Shown: positions 1 to 7,722, numbered from the stretch's first letter. The stretch is DNA of 21,536 nucleotides from Bacteroidaceae bacterium (GCA_024695315.1 JAILIJ010000140.1:1-21536); one strand, 5' to 3'. Notes: a model not told the origin generated them from the letters alone. Numbers and translations are program-made.

Positions 1-122
1 TTACATAATTTTACATAAAATGAATGATAGATTTACACACTTAAATGATCTTTTATATGAACAATTTTTTACACATATTCACCAAAAAAAATGAGAGTTA
101 TGATATTAAAATATACACGAAT

Positions 123-153
123 TTTGTCCCATAACATAAAAATCTTATCTTTG
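123..153 (+). promoter_or_regulatory. Promoter of the propeller/AraC regulator gene
   Basis: The sequence shows TTTG at 123-126, a 19-bp spacer and TATCTTTG at 146-153, an exact match to the Bacteroidetes housekeeping promoter (TTTG, N19-21, TAnnTTTG). Transcription should start near 157-160. This rules out the in-frame GTG at 153 as the start codon, because it lies inside the -7 box, and points to ATG 180. Positions 1-122 upstream are very A/T-rich and I see no gene there. Confidence 0.8.
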
Positions 154-179
154 TGCTGCCATTGAAAAAAAACAAGATA

Positions 180-2141
180 ATGAACGTATTTCTAAAATAT
201 ATTATAACACTAATAGCGTTATTCTTATCAATAGCGGCAAAAGCATCCTCAAAAATCGAGCAGATGGTATTCGAAAGAGTCGATAGCACGCTCGGTTTGG
301 GCGATAACCGTGTGTACCATATTCTCCAAACGAGAAACGGAAATATGGCCATAACAACTCACAACAATATCTGCTTATATAATGGCCAATCTTTTTTCAA
401 CGTTAGCCTAAAGAACATACCAAGTTCAAAACTAAGAAACTACAAAGGAGCATATCATTCGTATACAGATAACCATAACAAATTATGGATCAAGGATTAC
501 CAACAGGTCAAATGTCTCGACTTACCCACCTTACTTTTCGTCACAAATATCGACAGCATATTTAGACAAATAACACAAGACAAAGTTACAGATCTATTTG
601 TAGGCGAAAGCGGAACTATTTGGTTAACTACCGACAAAGGATTGCTAATCTCAGAATACGGAACAAAAATAAAAATCCCAATAGGAATTGGCGAATTGCA
701 AGACCTATTAGAAGATAAAGACCATATTTTTCTTTTCTTCAGCAGCACATACGTATGCAAAATAGATAGAAAAAGTGGTAAAACCATACAAACGTCTAAA
801 GCCGACAACAGCAACAAATATCCCAACACTTCATTAGTAATAAAGGCACATAACGAACGATTTTACCAACTAAGAAATGGGTACAAAGGAGCTGCTTGTT
901 TTTGTTTTAACACAAAAACAAACCAATGGACAACATTATTCGAAACAGACTACACACTCCACACCATAAGCTCCGACCAAGACTATGCGTACATAACGTC
1001 ACGTGAGGATTTATGGCAAATAGACTTACAAAACAACATCACAAGCAAGATCGAATGTATAAACTTAAATGGCACGAAGATTTTGCCAAACAGGATGAAT
1101 ACTATATATGTAGACAAACAAAACGGCATCTGGTTGGGAAGCTATTCCAACGGATTACTTTACTCACACCCTTCACACACATCTATAGACTCAGATTCAG
1201 CAATTCAACTGGACGAATACGCTAATGCTACAAAAAAAGAGCATTTATGCTACAAACTCATGCCGTTACTTTACGACATAAATATTGATGGACAAGATTA
1301 TTGCCAAGAGTCACAAGGCAATGCCTACTCTAATATGTACAGAAAAGATTTGCACATATATAAACAAAAGAACATAACGCTAACTTTTATTTCACAAAAC
1401 ATACCACAACCAAAAAAGACAAAGTATCTCGTTCGCATCAAAGAACTAGAAAACGATTGGGACATTCCATCAGTTTATGGTGGACAGACTGATAATTCCG
1501 GTAATTTACATCTCAATCTTGGGGTACTGAAATACGGAGAATACACTATTGAGGTAGCAGCATTTCCATCACAAAAATGTCTAAGTAATTGGATAATAGG
1601 CAAAAATACAGATATCCATATCGCCAGAATACATATCCATGTAGAAAAACCATGGTGGACATACAGCACACTACATTTCATAATAGGCATAATTCTCGTA
1701 CACTTGCTACTGGCAATTGTCTTCTACTTCTCTACGAAAAAGTACCACGCTATTGTATCAGATACAAACAAAACCTTTCAAACGGAGACTCTATCCGCGA
1801 CAGACAAAGAATTTATGAACAAAGCAGAAGCCTTTGTCAAAAACAATCTTACAACCAAGGGATATAGTGTAGAACAGCTTGCCGCTGATCTTTGCATGGA
1901 ACGTACTGGACTTTACAAGAAATTAGGATCGATAGCAAACATCACGCCAAGCACATTTATAAAAAATATTCGTATGGCACGCGCCATTGAACTTCTCAAA
2001 GAAGGCAAATATAGTGTCAACGAAATATCCGAACTATGCGGTTTTAGCAGTTCAAGCTACATGAGCAGATGTTTTCAAAATGAATACAGCTGCACCCCAC
2101 TCGAATACATAAAGAAAGTGGATACAACCGTAAAAACGTAA
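180..2141 (+). CDS. Membrane-bound AraC-type regulator with periplasmic propeller/Y_Y_Y sensor, no kinase
   Basis: The protein has 653 residues from ATG 180. Residues 1-20 form a signal/anchor sequence. The following region has two visible propeller (Reg_prop-like) motifs, GTIWLTTDKGLL and GIWLGSYSNGLL. A Y_Y_Y-like beta-sandwich covers about 398-490, and a transmembrane helix covers about 498-517. After a linker of roughly 30 residues an AraC/XylS double helix-turn-helix fills about 550-650, with the family pattern ISELCGFSSSSYMSRCF near the end. This is the outer arrangement of Bacteroidetes hybrid two-component systems, but the histidine kinase, ATPase and receiver modules are absent, so sensing and DNA binding are joined across one membrane helix. 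It is probably a one-component transmembrane regulator. Its ligand is unknown. Hybrid systems of this shape usually sense glycans, but no polysaccharide locus lies in this window. It has its own promoter. Codon use is A/T-rich compared with cysK and rpsA. Confidence 0.85.
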   Translation: MNVFLKYIITLIALFLSIAAKASSKIEQMVFERVDSTLGLGDNRVYHILQTRNGNMAITTHNNICLYNGQSFFNVSLKNIPSSKLRNYKGAYHSYTDNHNKLWIKDYQQVKCLDLPTLLFVTNIDSIFRQITQDKVTDLFVGESGTIWLTTDKGLLISEYGTKIKIPIGIGELQDLLEDKDHIFLFFSSTYVCKIDRKSGKTIQTSKADNSNKYPNTSLVIKAHNERFYQLRNGYKGAACFCFNTKTNQWTTLFETDYTLHTISSDQDYAYITSREDLWQIDLQNNITSKIECINLNGTKILPNRMNTIYVDKQNGIWLGSYSNGLLYSHPSHTSIDSDSAIQLDEYANATKKEHLCYKLMPLLYDINIDGQDYCQESQGNAYSNMYRKDLHIYKQKNITLTFISQNIPQPKKTKYLVRIKELENDWDIPSVYGGQTDNSGNLHLNLGVLKYGEYTIEVAAFPSQKCLSNWIIGKNTDIHIARIHIHVEKPWWTYSTLHFIIGIILVHLLLAIVFYFSTKKYHAIVSDTNKTFQTETLSATDKEFMNKAEAFVKNNLTTKGYSVEQLAADLCMERTGLYKKLGSIANITPSTFIKNIRMARAIELLKEGKYSVNEISELCGFSSSSYMSRCFQNEYSCTPLEYIKKVDTTVKT

Positions 2142-2180
2142 AAAATATAACCATATAACCGAAAAAACATACCAAATCAC

Positions 2181-2198
2181 ATACCACATGTATGGTAT
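2181..2198. repeat. ATACCA/TGGTAT inverted repeat upstream of cysK
   Basis: Arms ATACCA and TGGTAT flank a 6-nt centre, and a further CATACCA copy lies just upstream in direct orientation. The site sits between the regulator gene and the cysK promoter, about 27 bp upstream of its -33 region, so it could be an activator or repressor site. This is inferred from position and symmetry only. Confidence 0.35.
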
Positions 2199-2224
2199 TT
2201 ACACATGATTTTTAATCATTTTAT

Positions 2225-2255
2225 TTTCACATATCTTAGTTTCTTTCTACATTTG
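2225..2255 (+). promoter_or_regulatory. cysK promoter
   Basis: TACATTTG at 2248-2255 matches the Bacteroidetes -7 consensus exactly. A near-consensus TTTC at 2225-2228 lies 19 bp upstream. The expected 5' leader is about 35 nt and is A-rich, with no Shine-Dalgarno motif before ATG 2295. Confidence 0.7.
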
Positions 2256-2294
2256 CATCGTCAAAAAAAAGAAATATAACAAAACAAATATATT

Positions 2295-3245
2295 ATGGCA
2301 AAAATAGCAAAACAACTCACAGAACTCGTAGGCAATACTCCACTTATGGAGTTGAACGCCTACTCAAAACAAGAAAACGCAACAGACGCTTCCATAATTG
2401 CAAAACTAGAGTATTTCAATCCTGCAGGTTCCGTTAAAGACCGCGTAGCCCTTAACATGATTCTTGAGGCAGAGAAGAACGGCACACTCAAGCCAGGCGC
2501 AACAATCATCGAACCTACATCAGGTAACACAGGAGTAGGACTCGCATTTGTAAGTGCTGTCAGAGGATACAAACTTATACTCACTATGCCTGAGACTATG
2601 AGCGTAGAACGCCGTAATCTTGTTAAGGCATACGGAGCACAAGTTGTACTCACTCCTGGCTCTGCAGGCATGAAGGGCGCTATAGCTAAGGCAGAGGAAC
2701 TTCGAGACACTATTCCTGGTTCAGTCATCCCTCAACAATTTGAAAACCCAGCCAACCCAGCAATTCATTATGCTACAACTGGCGATGAGATATGGCGCGA
2801 CACAGATGGTAAAGTAGATATTTTCGTTGCAGGAGTCGGTACAGGAGGCACCGTCTCAGGTGTAGGCAAACGTCTTAAGGAATATAATCCTAACATTAAG
2901 ATTGTAGCCGTAGAACCAGAGACATCAGCCGTACTTTCTGGCGAACCAGCCGGTAGCCACAAGATTCAAGGTATAGGCGCAGGATTCATTCCAAAGACTT
3001 ATAACGGCAATTATATCGACGAGATATTCAAGGCACCTAATGACGCTGCTATTCTCACAAGTCGTAAACTCGCCGCTACAGAAGGACTACTCGTCGGAAT
3101 AAGTTCTGGAGCCGCTACGTATGCTGCTACAGAAATAGCAAAACGCCCAGAGAACAAGGGTAAAAAGATTGTCGTACTTCTTCCTGATACTGGAGAACGC
3201 TACCTCAGCACAGTACTTTACGACTTCGAGAACTACCCTCTCTAA
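2295..3245 (+). CDS. cysK: Cysteine synthase (O-acetylserine sulfhydrylase)
   Basis: This PLP enzyme of the cytoplasm makes L-cysteine from O-acetylserine and sulfide. The 316-residue length is typical of CysK. The fold-type II motifs are all present: the PLP lysine in NPAGSVKDR (K48), the substrate loop PTSGNTG (74-80), the glycine-rich phosphate loop GVGTGGT near the middle, and the C-terminal ISSGAA and LLPDTGERYL motifs. The gene has its own promoter and a strong terminator, so it is monocistronic. No serine acetyltransferase (cysE) gene is adjacent. Codon use is biased toward preferred codons, in line with good expression. A cystathionine beta-synthase or CysM role is less likely because there is no regulatory extension and the sequence matches the CysK type throughout. 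Confidence 0.93.
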   Translation: MAKIAKQLTELVGNTPLMELNAYSKQENATDASIIAKLEYFNPAGSVKDRVALNMILEAEKNGTLKPGATIIEPTSGNTGVGLAFVSAVRGYKLILTMPETMSVERRNLVKAYGAQVVLTPGSAGMKGAIAKAEELRDTIPGSVIPQQFENPANPAIHYATTGDEIWRDTDGKVDIFVAGVGTGGTVSGVGKRLKEYNPNIKIVAVEPETSAVLSGEPAGSHKIQGIGAGFIPKTYNGNYIDEIFKAPNDAAILTSRKLAATEGLLVGISSGAATYAATEIAKRPENKGKKIVVLLPDTGERYLSTVLYDFENYPL

Positions 3246-3305
3246 TTAGCCGAATAAAATAATATTGTAGAGTGTACCTTACACTTTGACAACAATACTA
3301 TAAGG

Positions 3306-3341
3306 AAAATGCCATTCAGGACCCTATCCGAATGGCATTTT
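3306..3341 (+). terminator. cysK terminator
   Basis: A perfect 12-bp stem (AAAATGCCATTC 3306-3317, GAATGGCATTTT 3330-3341) closes a 12-nt loop that can form a small inner GGA/TCC pairing. A weaker stem-loop (AGTGTA 3271-3276 with TACACT 3280-3285) lies between it and the cysK stop codon. Confidence 0.85.
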
Positions 3342-3392
3342 CGACTTTTAATATTATTTTCCATGACACTTTGAGTTTTTTTTGAATTTTCT

Positions 3393-3424
3393 TTTCCTCG
3401 TTTAACAAATAATACGTTACTTTG
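3393..3424 (+). promoter_or_regulatory. panCD promoter
   Basis: TTACTTTG at 3417-3424 is the common one-base-shorter variant of TAnnTTTG. TTTC at 3393-3396 lies 20 bp upstream. The leader before ATG 3480 is about 48 nt. Confidence 0.6.
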
Positions 3425-3479
3425 CACGATTTTTAAAACCAATAGACTCCTTTAAGAGGAAAGCTAAAGGAAAAAGACA

Positions 3480-4349
3480 ATGGAAGTAATAAATTCTGTA
3501 AATGAACTGAAAGCTAAAATAAACGCTTTTAGAAAGGACAATAAAAAAATTGGTCTCGTACCAACTATGGGGGCACTCCACAAAGGTCACGCCTCACTCG
3601 TAACGAGAAGCGTAAAGGAAAACGACGTTACAGTGGTAAGCGTCTTTGTCAACCCTACTCAATTTAACGACAAGAACGATTTAGAGAAATATCCACGCAC
3701 TCTAGAAGCTGATTGTAAACTTCTTGAGAGCATAGGAACTACTATTGTATTTGCTCCAACAGTAGAAGAAATATATCCGGAGCCAGACACTCGCTCTTTC
3801 AGTTATGCTCCTACAGACAGCGTAATGGAAGGTGCTTTTAGACCTGGACATTTCAACGGAGTATGCCAGATCGTCAGCAAACTCTTTATGTTCGTAGAAC
3901 CTGATTCTGCATATTTCGGAGAGAAAGATTTCCAACAGATTGCTGTCATCAAAGCTATGGTAAACGATTATCGTAGCAAAAACGAAGAATGGGCAAAACG
4001 TCTCACTATTTGTCCATGCCCTATCGTAAGAGAAAATGACGGTCTTGCTCTATCAAGCCGAAACACTCTTCTCGCACCTAATGAACGCACTATAGCTCCA
4101 TATATCTTTAAGGCTCTTTCTGCAAGCGTAGAATACTCAAAGACACACACTGTGGAAGAGACAAAGAATATGACCATCAACCAAATCAACGCTATAGAAG
4201 GTCTTGAAGTACAGTACTACGAAATCGTGAATGCTGACACACTCCAAACTGTCAACTCTTGGGAGGATGCTGAACATATTCAAGGCTGCATCACAGTTTT
4301 CTGCGGAGCAACACCAATCAGACTTATAGACAACATCAATTATAAATAA
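3480..4349 (+). CDS. panC: Pantothenate synthetase
   Basis: The enzyme joins pantoate and beta-alanine with ATP to form pantothenate, the last step before coenzyme A synthesis proper. The protein has 289 residues, the normal size. It shows the nucleotidyltransferase signature VPTMGALHKGH (HKGH 34-37), FVNPTQF, GEKDFQQ around 147-153, and the KMSKS-equivalent SSRN at 192-195. It is followed after 3 bp by panD, which supplies beta-alanine, so the two form an operon under the promoter at 3393-3424. No panB or panE gene is in the window; pantoate must come from genes elsewhere or from uptake. Confidence 0.95.
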   Translation: MEVINSVNELKAKINAFRKDNKKIGLVPTMGALHKGHASLVTRSVKENDVTVVSVFVNPTQFNDKNDLEKYPRTLEADCKLLESIGTTIVFAPTVEEIYPEPDTRSFSYAPTDSVMEGAFRPGHFNGVCQIVSKLFMFVEPDSAYFGEKDFQQIAVIKAMVNDYRSKNEEWAKRLTICPCPIVRENDGLALSSRNTLLAPNERTIAPYIFKALSASVEYSKTHTVEETKNMTINQINAIEGLEVQYYEIVNADTLQTVNSWEDAEHIQGCITVFCGATPIRLIDNINYK

Positions 4350-4352
4350 GGT

Positions 4353-4703
4353 ATGCAGATAGAAGTAATGAAATCGAAGATACACTGCGCACGTGTCACA
4401 GAGGCAAATCTGGCTTACATGGGCAGTATCACTATCGACGAGGACCTGATGGACGCTGTCAACCTCATTCCTGGTGAACGTGTATATATCGTAGACAACA
4501 ACAATGGCGAACGTTTTGATACCTATGTTATCAAAGGCGAAAGAGGAAGCGGATGTATATGCCTTAACGGAGCAGCCGCTAGAAAAGTTCAGGTTGGAGA
4601 CATCGTCATCATCATGTCATACGCACTTATGGATTTTGAAGAGGCAAAGTCTTTCAAGCCTTCTGTTGTATTCCCTGATCAAGAAACAAATCACATTGTA
4701 TAA
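4353..4703 (+). CDS. panD: Aspartate 1-decarboxylase (pyruvoyl type)
   Basis: The enzyme decarboxylates aspartate to beta-alanine, the co-substrate of PanC. The 116-residue proenzyme shows the self-cleavage site Gly24-Ser25 in YMGSITID, where Ser25 becomes the pyruvoyl group, and the conserved Tyr58 in FDTYVI. KSKIHCARVTEANL at the N-terminus and GSGCICLNGAAAR are family hallmarks. The start at 4353 gives the usual N-terminus and lies 3 bp after the panC stop, so translation is probably coupled. The C-terminal tail ends at a normal length. Confidence 0.95.
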   Translation: MQIEVMKSKIHCARVTEANLAYMGSITIDEDLMDAVNLIPGERVYIVDNNNGERFDTYVIKGERGSGCICLNGAAARKVQVGDIVIIMSYALMDFEEAKSFKPSVVFPDQETNHIV

Positions 4704-4721
4704 CAAAAAAATACAAAATAA

Positions 4722-4753
4722 TTTGGTCGGCTGCAAAGATTATCGTATCTTTG
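4722..4753 (+). promoter_or_regulatory. Probable rpsA promoter, inside a hairpin
   Basis: TTTG at 4722-4725, a 20-bp spacer and TATCTTTG at 4746-4753 fit the Bacteroidetes promoter consensus exactly. The -7 box lies in the right arm of the perfect inverted repeat 4727-4760, so promoter and panCD terminator share the same bases. The resulting rpsA leader would be about 105 nt. Confidence 0.65.
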
Positions 4754-4760
4754 CAGCCGA
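4727..4760 (+). terminator. Hairpin at the end of panCD overlapping the rpsA promoter
   Basis: A perfect 14-bp stem (4727-4740 with 4747-4760, arm TCGGCTGCAAAGAT) closes a 6-nt loop, 23 bp after the panD stop. It is the only strong hairpin between panD and rpsA and is followed by only three T's, so it may be a weak terminator, an operator dyad over the promoter, or both. Confidence 0.6.
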
Positions 4761-4761
4761 T

Positions 4762-4792
4762 TTCGATATGTGTGTCGATTTTTAATATCGAA
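4762..4792 (+). promoter_or_regulatory. Stem-loop in the rpsA leader
   Basis: TTCGATAT (4762-4769) pairs perfectly with ATATCGAA (4785-4792) across a 15-nt loop, at the 5' end of the predicted rpsA mRNA. Ribosomal protein S1 autoregulates through its own leader in other bacteria, so an autoregulatory role here is possible but not shown. Confidence 0.35.
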
Positions 4793-4864
4793 GCATAGCG
4801 TAAATCGTGCATTATCAATATAATGTCTAACTTATTAAATATTTAAAAACATTTATTAATTTTT

Positions 4865-6652
4865 ATGGCAACTACAAACATTCAGCCATTAGCTGATTTC
4901 GATTGGGATTCATTCGAGAACGATGGCGTAGCAACAGCAGACAAGCAGGCTCAGGCTCAGGCTTACGAGGCAACATTAAACAACGTTAATGACAACGAGG
5001 TAATCGACGGTAAGGTAACTTCAATGAACGACCGCGAAGTTGTTGTTAACATTGGTTACAAGAGTGACGGTATCATCGCTCGCAACGAGTTCCGTTACAA
5101 TGCAGACCTCAAGGTTGGTGATACTGTAGAAGTATACATCGAGAACCAGGAGGACAAGAAGGGTCAGCTCGTTCTTTCTCACAAGAAGGCACGTCAGGCT
5201 CGTTCATGGGACCGCGTTAACGCAGCTCTTGAGAACAATGAAATCGTTAAGGGCTTTGTTAAGTGCCGCACTAAGGGTGGTATGATTGTTGACGTATTCG
5301 GTACTGAAGCATTCCTCCCAGGTTCACAGATCGACGTTAAGCCTATCCGCGACTACGATACATTCGTTGGAAAGACTATGGAATTCAAGATCGTTAAGAT
5401 CAACCAGGAGTTCCGCAACGTTGTTGTTAGCCACAAGGCTCTCATCGAGGCTGAGCTCGAACAGCAGAAGAAGGATATCATCTCTAAGCTTGAGAAGGGT
5501 CAGATCCTCGAGGGTACTGTTAAGAACATCACTTCTTACGGTGTATTCATCGACCTCGGTGGTGTTGACGGTCTCATCCACATCACAGACCTCTCTTGGG
5601 GCCGCGTAAGCGATCCACACGAGATTGTTAAGCTCGACGAGAAACTCAACGTTGTTATCCTCGACTTCGATGACGAGAAGAAGCGTATCGCTCTTGGTCT
5701 CAAGCAGCTTACTCCACACCCATGGGATGCTCTTGATCCAAACCTCAAGATCGGCGATACTGTAAAGGGTAAAGTTGTCGTTATGGCTGACTACGGAGCA
5801 TTCATCGAAATCGCTCCAGGTGTAGAAGGTCTCATCCACGTTTCTGAGATGAGCTGGAGCGCACACCTCCACTCAGCACAGGACTTCATGAAGGTTGGCG
5901 ACGAAGTAGAAGCAGTTATACTTACACTCGACCGCGACGAGCGCAAGATGTCTCTTGGTATCAAGCAGCTTAAGGCAGATCCATGGGAGAACATCGAGGC
6001 TAAGTACCCAATTGGAAGCAAGCACACTGCTAAGGTTCGTAACTTCACTAACTTCGGTGTATTCGTAGAAGTTGAAGAAGGTGTTGACGGTCTTATCCAC
6101 ATTTCAGACCTCTCTTGGACTAAGAAGGTTAAGCACCCATCAGAGTTCACTCAGATTGGCGCACAGATTGATGTTCAGGTTCTTGACATCGACAAGGAGA
6201 ACCGTCGTCTCTCTCTCGGTCACAAGCAGCTCGAGGACAACCCATGGGATAAGTTCGAGACTATCTTCAGCCAGGACAGCGTTCACGAAGGTAAGATTAT
6301 CGAAGTTCTCGACAAAGGCGCAGTAATCACTCTTGAAGGTGGTGTTGAAGGTTTCGCAACTCCTAAGCACCTCGTTAAGGAAGATGGTTCACAGGCTCAA
6401 CTCGGCGAGACTCTCGAGTTCAAGGTTATCGAGTTCAACAAGGACGCTAAGCGTATCATCCTCTCTCACTCACGCATCTTCGAAGATGTTGCTCGTGCTG
6501 AGGCTAAGGCTGCAAAGAAGGCAACTCGCGCTACTAAGGAAGGCAACACAAATAAGGAAGCTGCTCCACAGATCAAGAATGTTGCTGCTTCAACTACTCT
6601 TGGCGACCTCGACGCTCTCGCAGCTCTCAAGGCTAAGATGGAAGAGAAGTAA
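4865..6652 (+). CDS. rpsA: 30S ribosomal protein S1
   Basis: S1 binds mRNA on the small ribosomal subunit and helps initiation, which matters in Bacteroidota, where mRNAs largely lack Shine-Dalgarno sites. The 595-residue protein has six S1/OB repeats at about 42-107, 125-190, 212-280, 297-365, 384-454 and 471-535. Repeats 3-5 carry the typical GVFIDLGGVDGLIH-type core. A charged, alanine/lysine-rich tail follows. The repeats end in lineage-typical KQL(x)nPW spacers. Codon use is strongly biased (CTC, GTT, ATC, AAG), as expected for a very highly expressed gene, and this makes the many long reading frames on the other strand spurious. The upstream region before ATG 4865 is A/T-rich without a Shine-Dalgarno motif. 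Confidence 0.96.
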   Translation: MATTNIQPLADFDWDSFENDGVATADKQAQAQAYEATLNNVNDNEVIDGKVTSMNDREVVVNIGYKSDGIIARNEFRYNADLKVGDTVEVYIENQEDKKGQLVLSHKKARQARSWDRVNAALENNEIVKGFVKCRTKGGMIVDVFGTEAFLPGSQIDVKPIRDYDTFVGKTMEFKIVKINQEFRNVVVSHKALIEAELEQQKKDIISKLEKGQILEGTVKNITSYGVFIDLGGVDGLIHITDLSWGRVSDPHEIVKLDEKLNVVILDFDDEKKRIALGLKQLTPHPWDALDPNLKIGDTVKGKVVVMADYGAFIEIAPGVEGLIHVSEMSWSAHLHSAQDFMKVGDEVEAVILTLDRDERKMSLGIKQLKADPWENIEAKYPIGSKHTAKVRNFTNFGVFVEVEEGVDGLIHISDLSWTKKVKHPSEFTQIGAQIDVQVLDIDKENRRLSLGHKQLEDNPWDKFETIFSQDSVHEGKIIEVLDKGAVITLEGGVEGFATPKHLVKEDGSQAQLGETLEFKVIEFNKDAKRIILSHSRIFEDVARAEAKAAKKATRATKEGNTNKEAAPQIKNVAASTTLGDLDALAALKAKMEEK

Positions 6653-6669
6653 TCTCAAAAACGCTTATT

Positions 6670-7584
6670 TTGGAAAAATTCGAAATAACAATATTAGGAT
6701 GCGGAGCGGCTTTGCCGACTCCGCATCATTTTTGTTCCTCACAGATTGTTAATATCCGTGAGAAACTGTTCTTGGTGGATTGTGCCGAGGGAGTACAAAT
6801 GCAATTACGACGAAGTAGACTGAAATTTTCAAATATCAACAATATTTTTATTTCACACCTACATGGCGACCATTGTTTAGGATTGATTGGACTAATATCT
6901 ACTTTCTCTTTACTTGGACGCACATCTACACTCCATGTTTGGGCTCCTAACCCACTAAAAGAGTTGTTCCAACCACAAATAGATTTTCACTGTCAAGGGC
7001 TGGGATTTACAGTACAACTACATGAAATAGACACAAGAAAACGCGACATAATATTTGAAGACCGTTCTGTAACAATAGAGACCATTCCTCTAAAACACAG
7101 GATACCTTGTTGCGGATATCTTTTCAGAGAAAAACCACTACCCCGCCACATCAAAAGAGATGTTATAGACGCATATAACATCCCTACTTGCTACATCAAT
7201 AATATAAAAGCGGGCATGGATTTTACTTTGCCTGACGGAGAAATTATTCCAAACAGCATACTTACCAATCCTGCAGACCCAACACGCAGCTACGCTTACT
7301 GCTCAGATACGATGTTTGCACCAACAAATGCAGAACAACTACATAACGTAGATCTTCTGTATCACGAAGCTACATTTAAGAAAGATCAAGAATTGTTGAG
7401 CAAAAAAACTTTCCACTCAACAACTCAACAAGCTGCAGAAATGGCAAGATTGTCTAATGCAAAACAACTAATGATTGGACATTTCTCAGCAAGATACAAA
7501 AACGAGGAAGAACTTCTAAATGAGTGCAAAGAAACTTTTCAAAACACAATACTCGCAGAAGAAAATAAATGCATTAAACTATAA
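6670..7584 (+). CDS. rnz: Ribonuclease Z (tRNA 3' endonuclease)
   Basis: RNase Z cuts the 3' trailer of tRNA precursors. The 304-residue length is that of the short bacterial form. The metallo-beta-lactamase zinc motif HLHGDH is at 63-68, preceded by LGCGAALPTP and FLVDCAEGVQMQL. Later zinc ligands appear in the YCSDT and MIGHFSARY segments, and the FHST motif is present. The start is TTG at 6670: the conserved N-terminus MEKFEITILGCG begins there and no in-frame ATG occurs before residue 43. The gene begins 17 bp after the rpsA stop with no convincing promoter, so it depends on read-through from rpsA. A terminator-like hairpin lies inside its first codons (6698-6733). Confidence 0.93.
   Translation: MEKFEITILGCGAALPTPHHFCSSQIVNIREKLFLVDCAEGVQMQLRRSRLKFSNINNIFISHLHGDHCLGLIGLISTFSLLGRTSTLHVWAPNPLKELFQPQIDFHCQGLGFTVQLHEIDTRKRDIIFEDRSVTIETIPLKHRIPCCGYLFREKPLPRHIKRDVIDAYNIPTCYINNIKAGMDFTLPDGEIIPNSILTNPADPTRSYAYCSDTMFAPTNAEQLHNVDLLYHEATFKKDQELLSKKTFHSTTQQAAEMARLSNAKQLMIGHFSARYKNEEELLNECKETFQNTILAEENKCIKL
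6698..6733 (+). terminator. Terminator-like hairpin within the start of rnz
   Basis: Outer stem GATGCGGAG (6698-6706) with CTCCGCATC (6719-6727), a one-base bulge, then inner stem CGGC/GCCG with a TTT loop. ATTTTTGTT follows at once. It begins 45 bp after the rpsA stop, 28 bp inside rnz, and has the form of an intrinsic terminator. It probably ends most rpsA transcripts and limits rnz expression. Confidence 0.55.
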
Positions 7585-7666
7585 GGTATTCTACATCTAC
7601 CCAAAATTTCCAAACAATAGAAATTTCAACTCATAATTAAAAAAAATAAAAAATATTTCAGTTTTA

Positions 7667-7698
7667 TTTGGGAATTTAAAAATAATCCGATATATTTG
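7667..7698 (+). promoter_or_regulatory. Promoter of the small exported protein gene
   Basis: TTTG at 7667-7670, a 20-bp spacer and TATATTTG at 7691-7698 match the Bacteroidetes consensus exactly. The leader before ATG 7723 would be about 20 nt. Confidence 0.8.
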
Positions 7699-7722
7699 CA
7701 CAGTTATTAAAATAAATGGCTT

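Noticed and set aside
180..2141. Complete hybrid two-component sensor
   Set aside because: No histidine kinase, ATPase or receiver motif lies between the membrane helix and the AraC domain.
2360..2728. A 122-codon minus-strand frame inside cysK
   Set aside because: It is opposite a gene with all its catalytic motifs intact and has no recognisable family features.
4504..4785. A 93-codon frame overlapping the end of panD and running through the panCD hairpin
   Set aside because: It is out of frame with panD, crosses the terminator and has no conserved features.
5324..5872. A 182-codon open frame on the minus strand within rpsA, and several others there
   Set aside because: They lie opposite the S1 repeats and arise from its strongly biased codon use; they show no recognisable domain and no promoter.
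6666..6672. TATTTTG box as a separate rnz promoter
   Set aside because: It overlaps the TTG start codon, so a transcript from it would begin inside the gene, with no in-frame ATG until residue 43.
7604..7626. AAATTTC/GAAATTT hairpin as the rnz terminator
   Set aside because: The stem is only 7 bp, A/T-rich and without a T tract; it is too weak to call.
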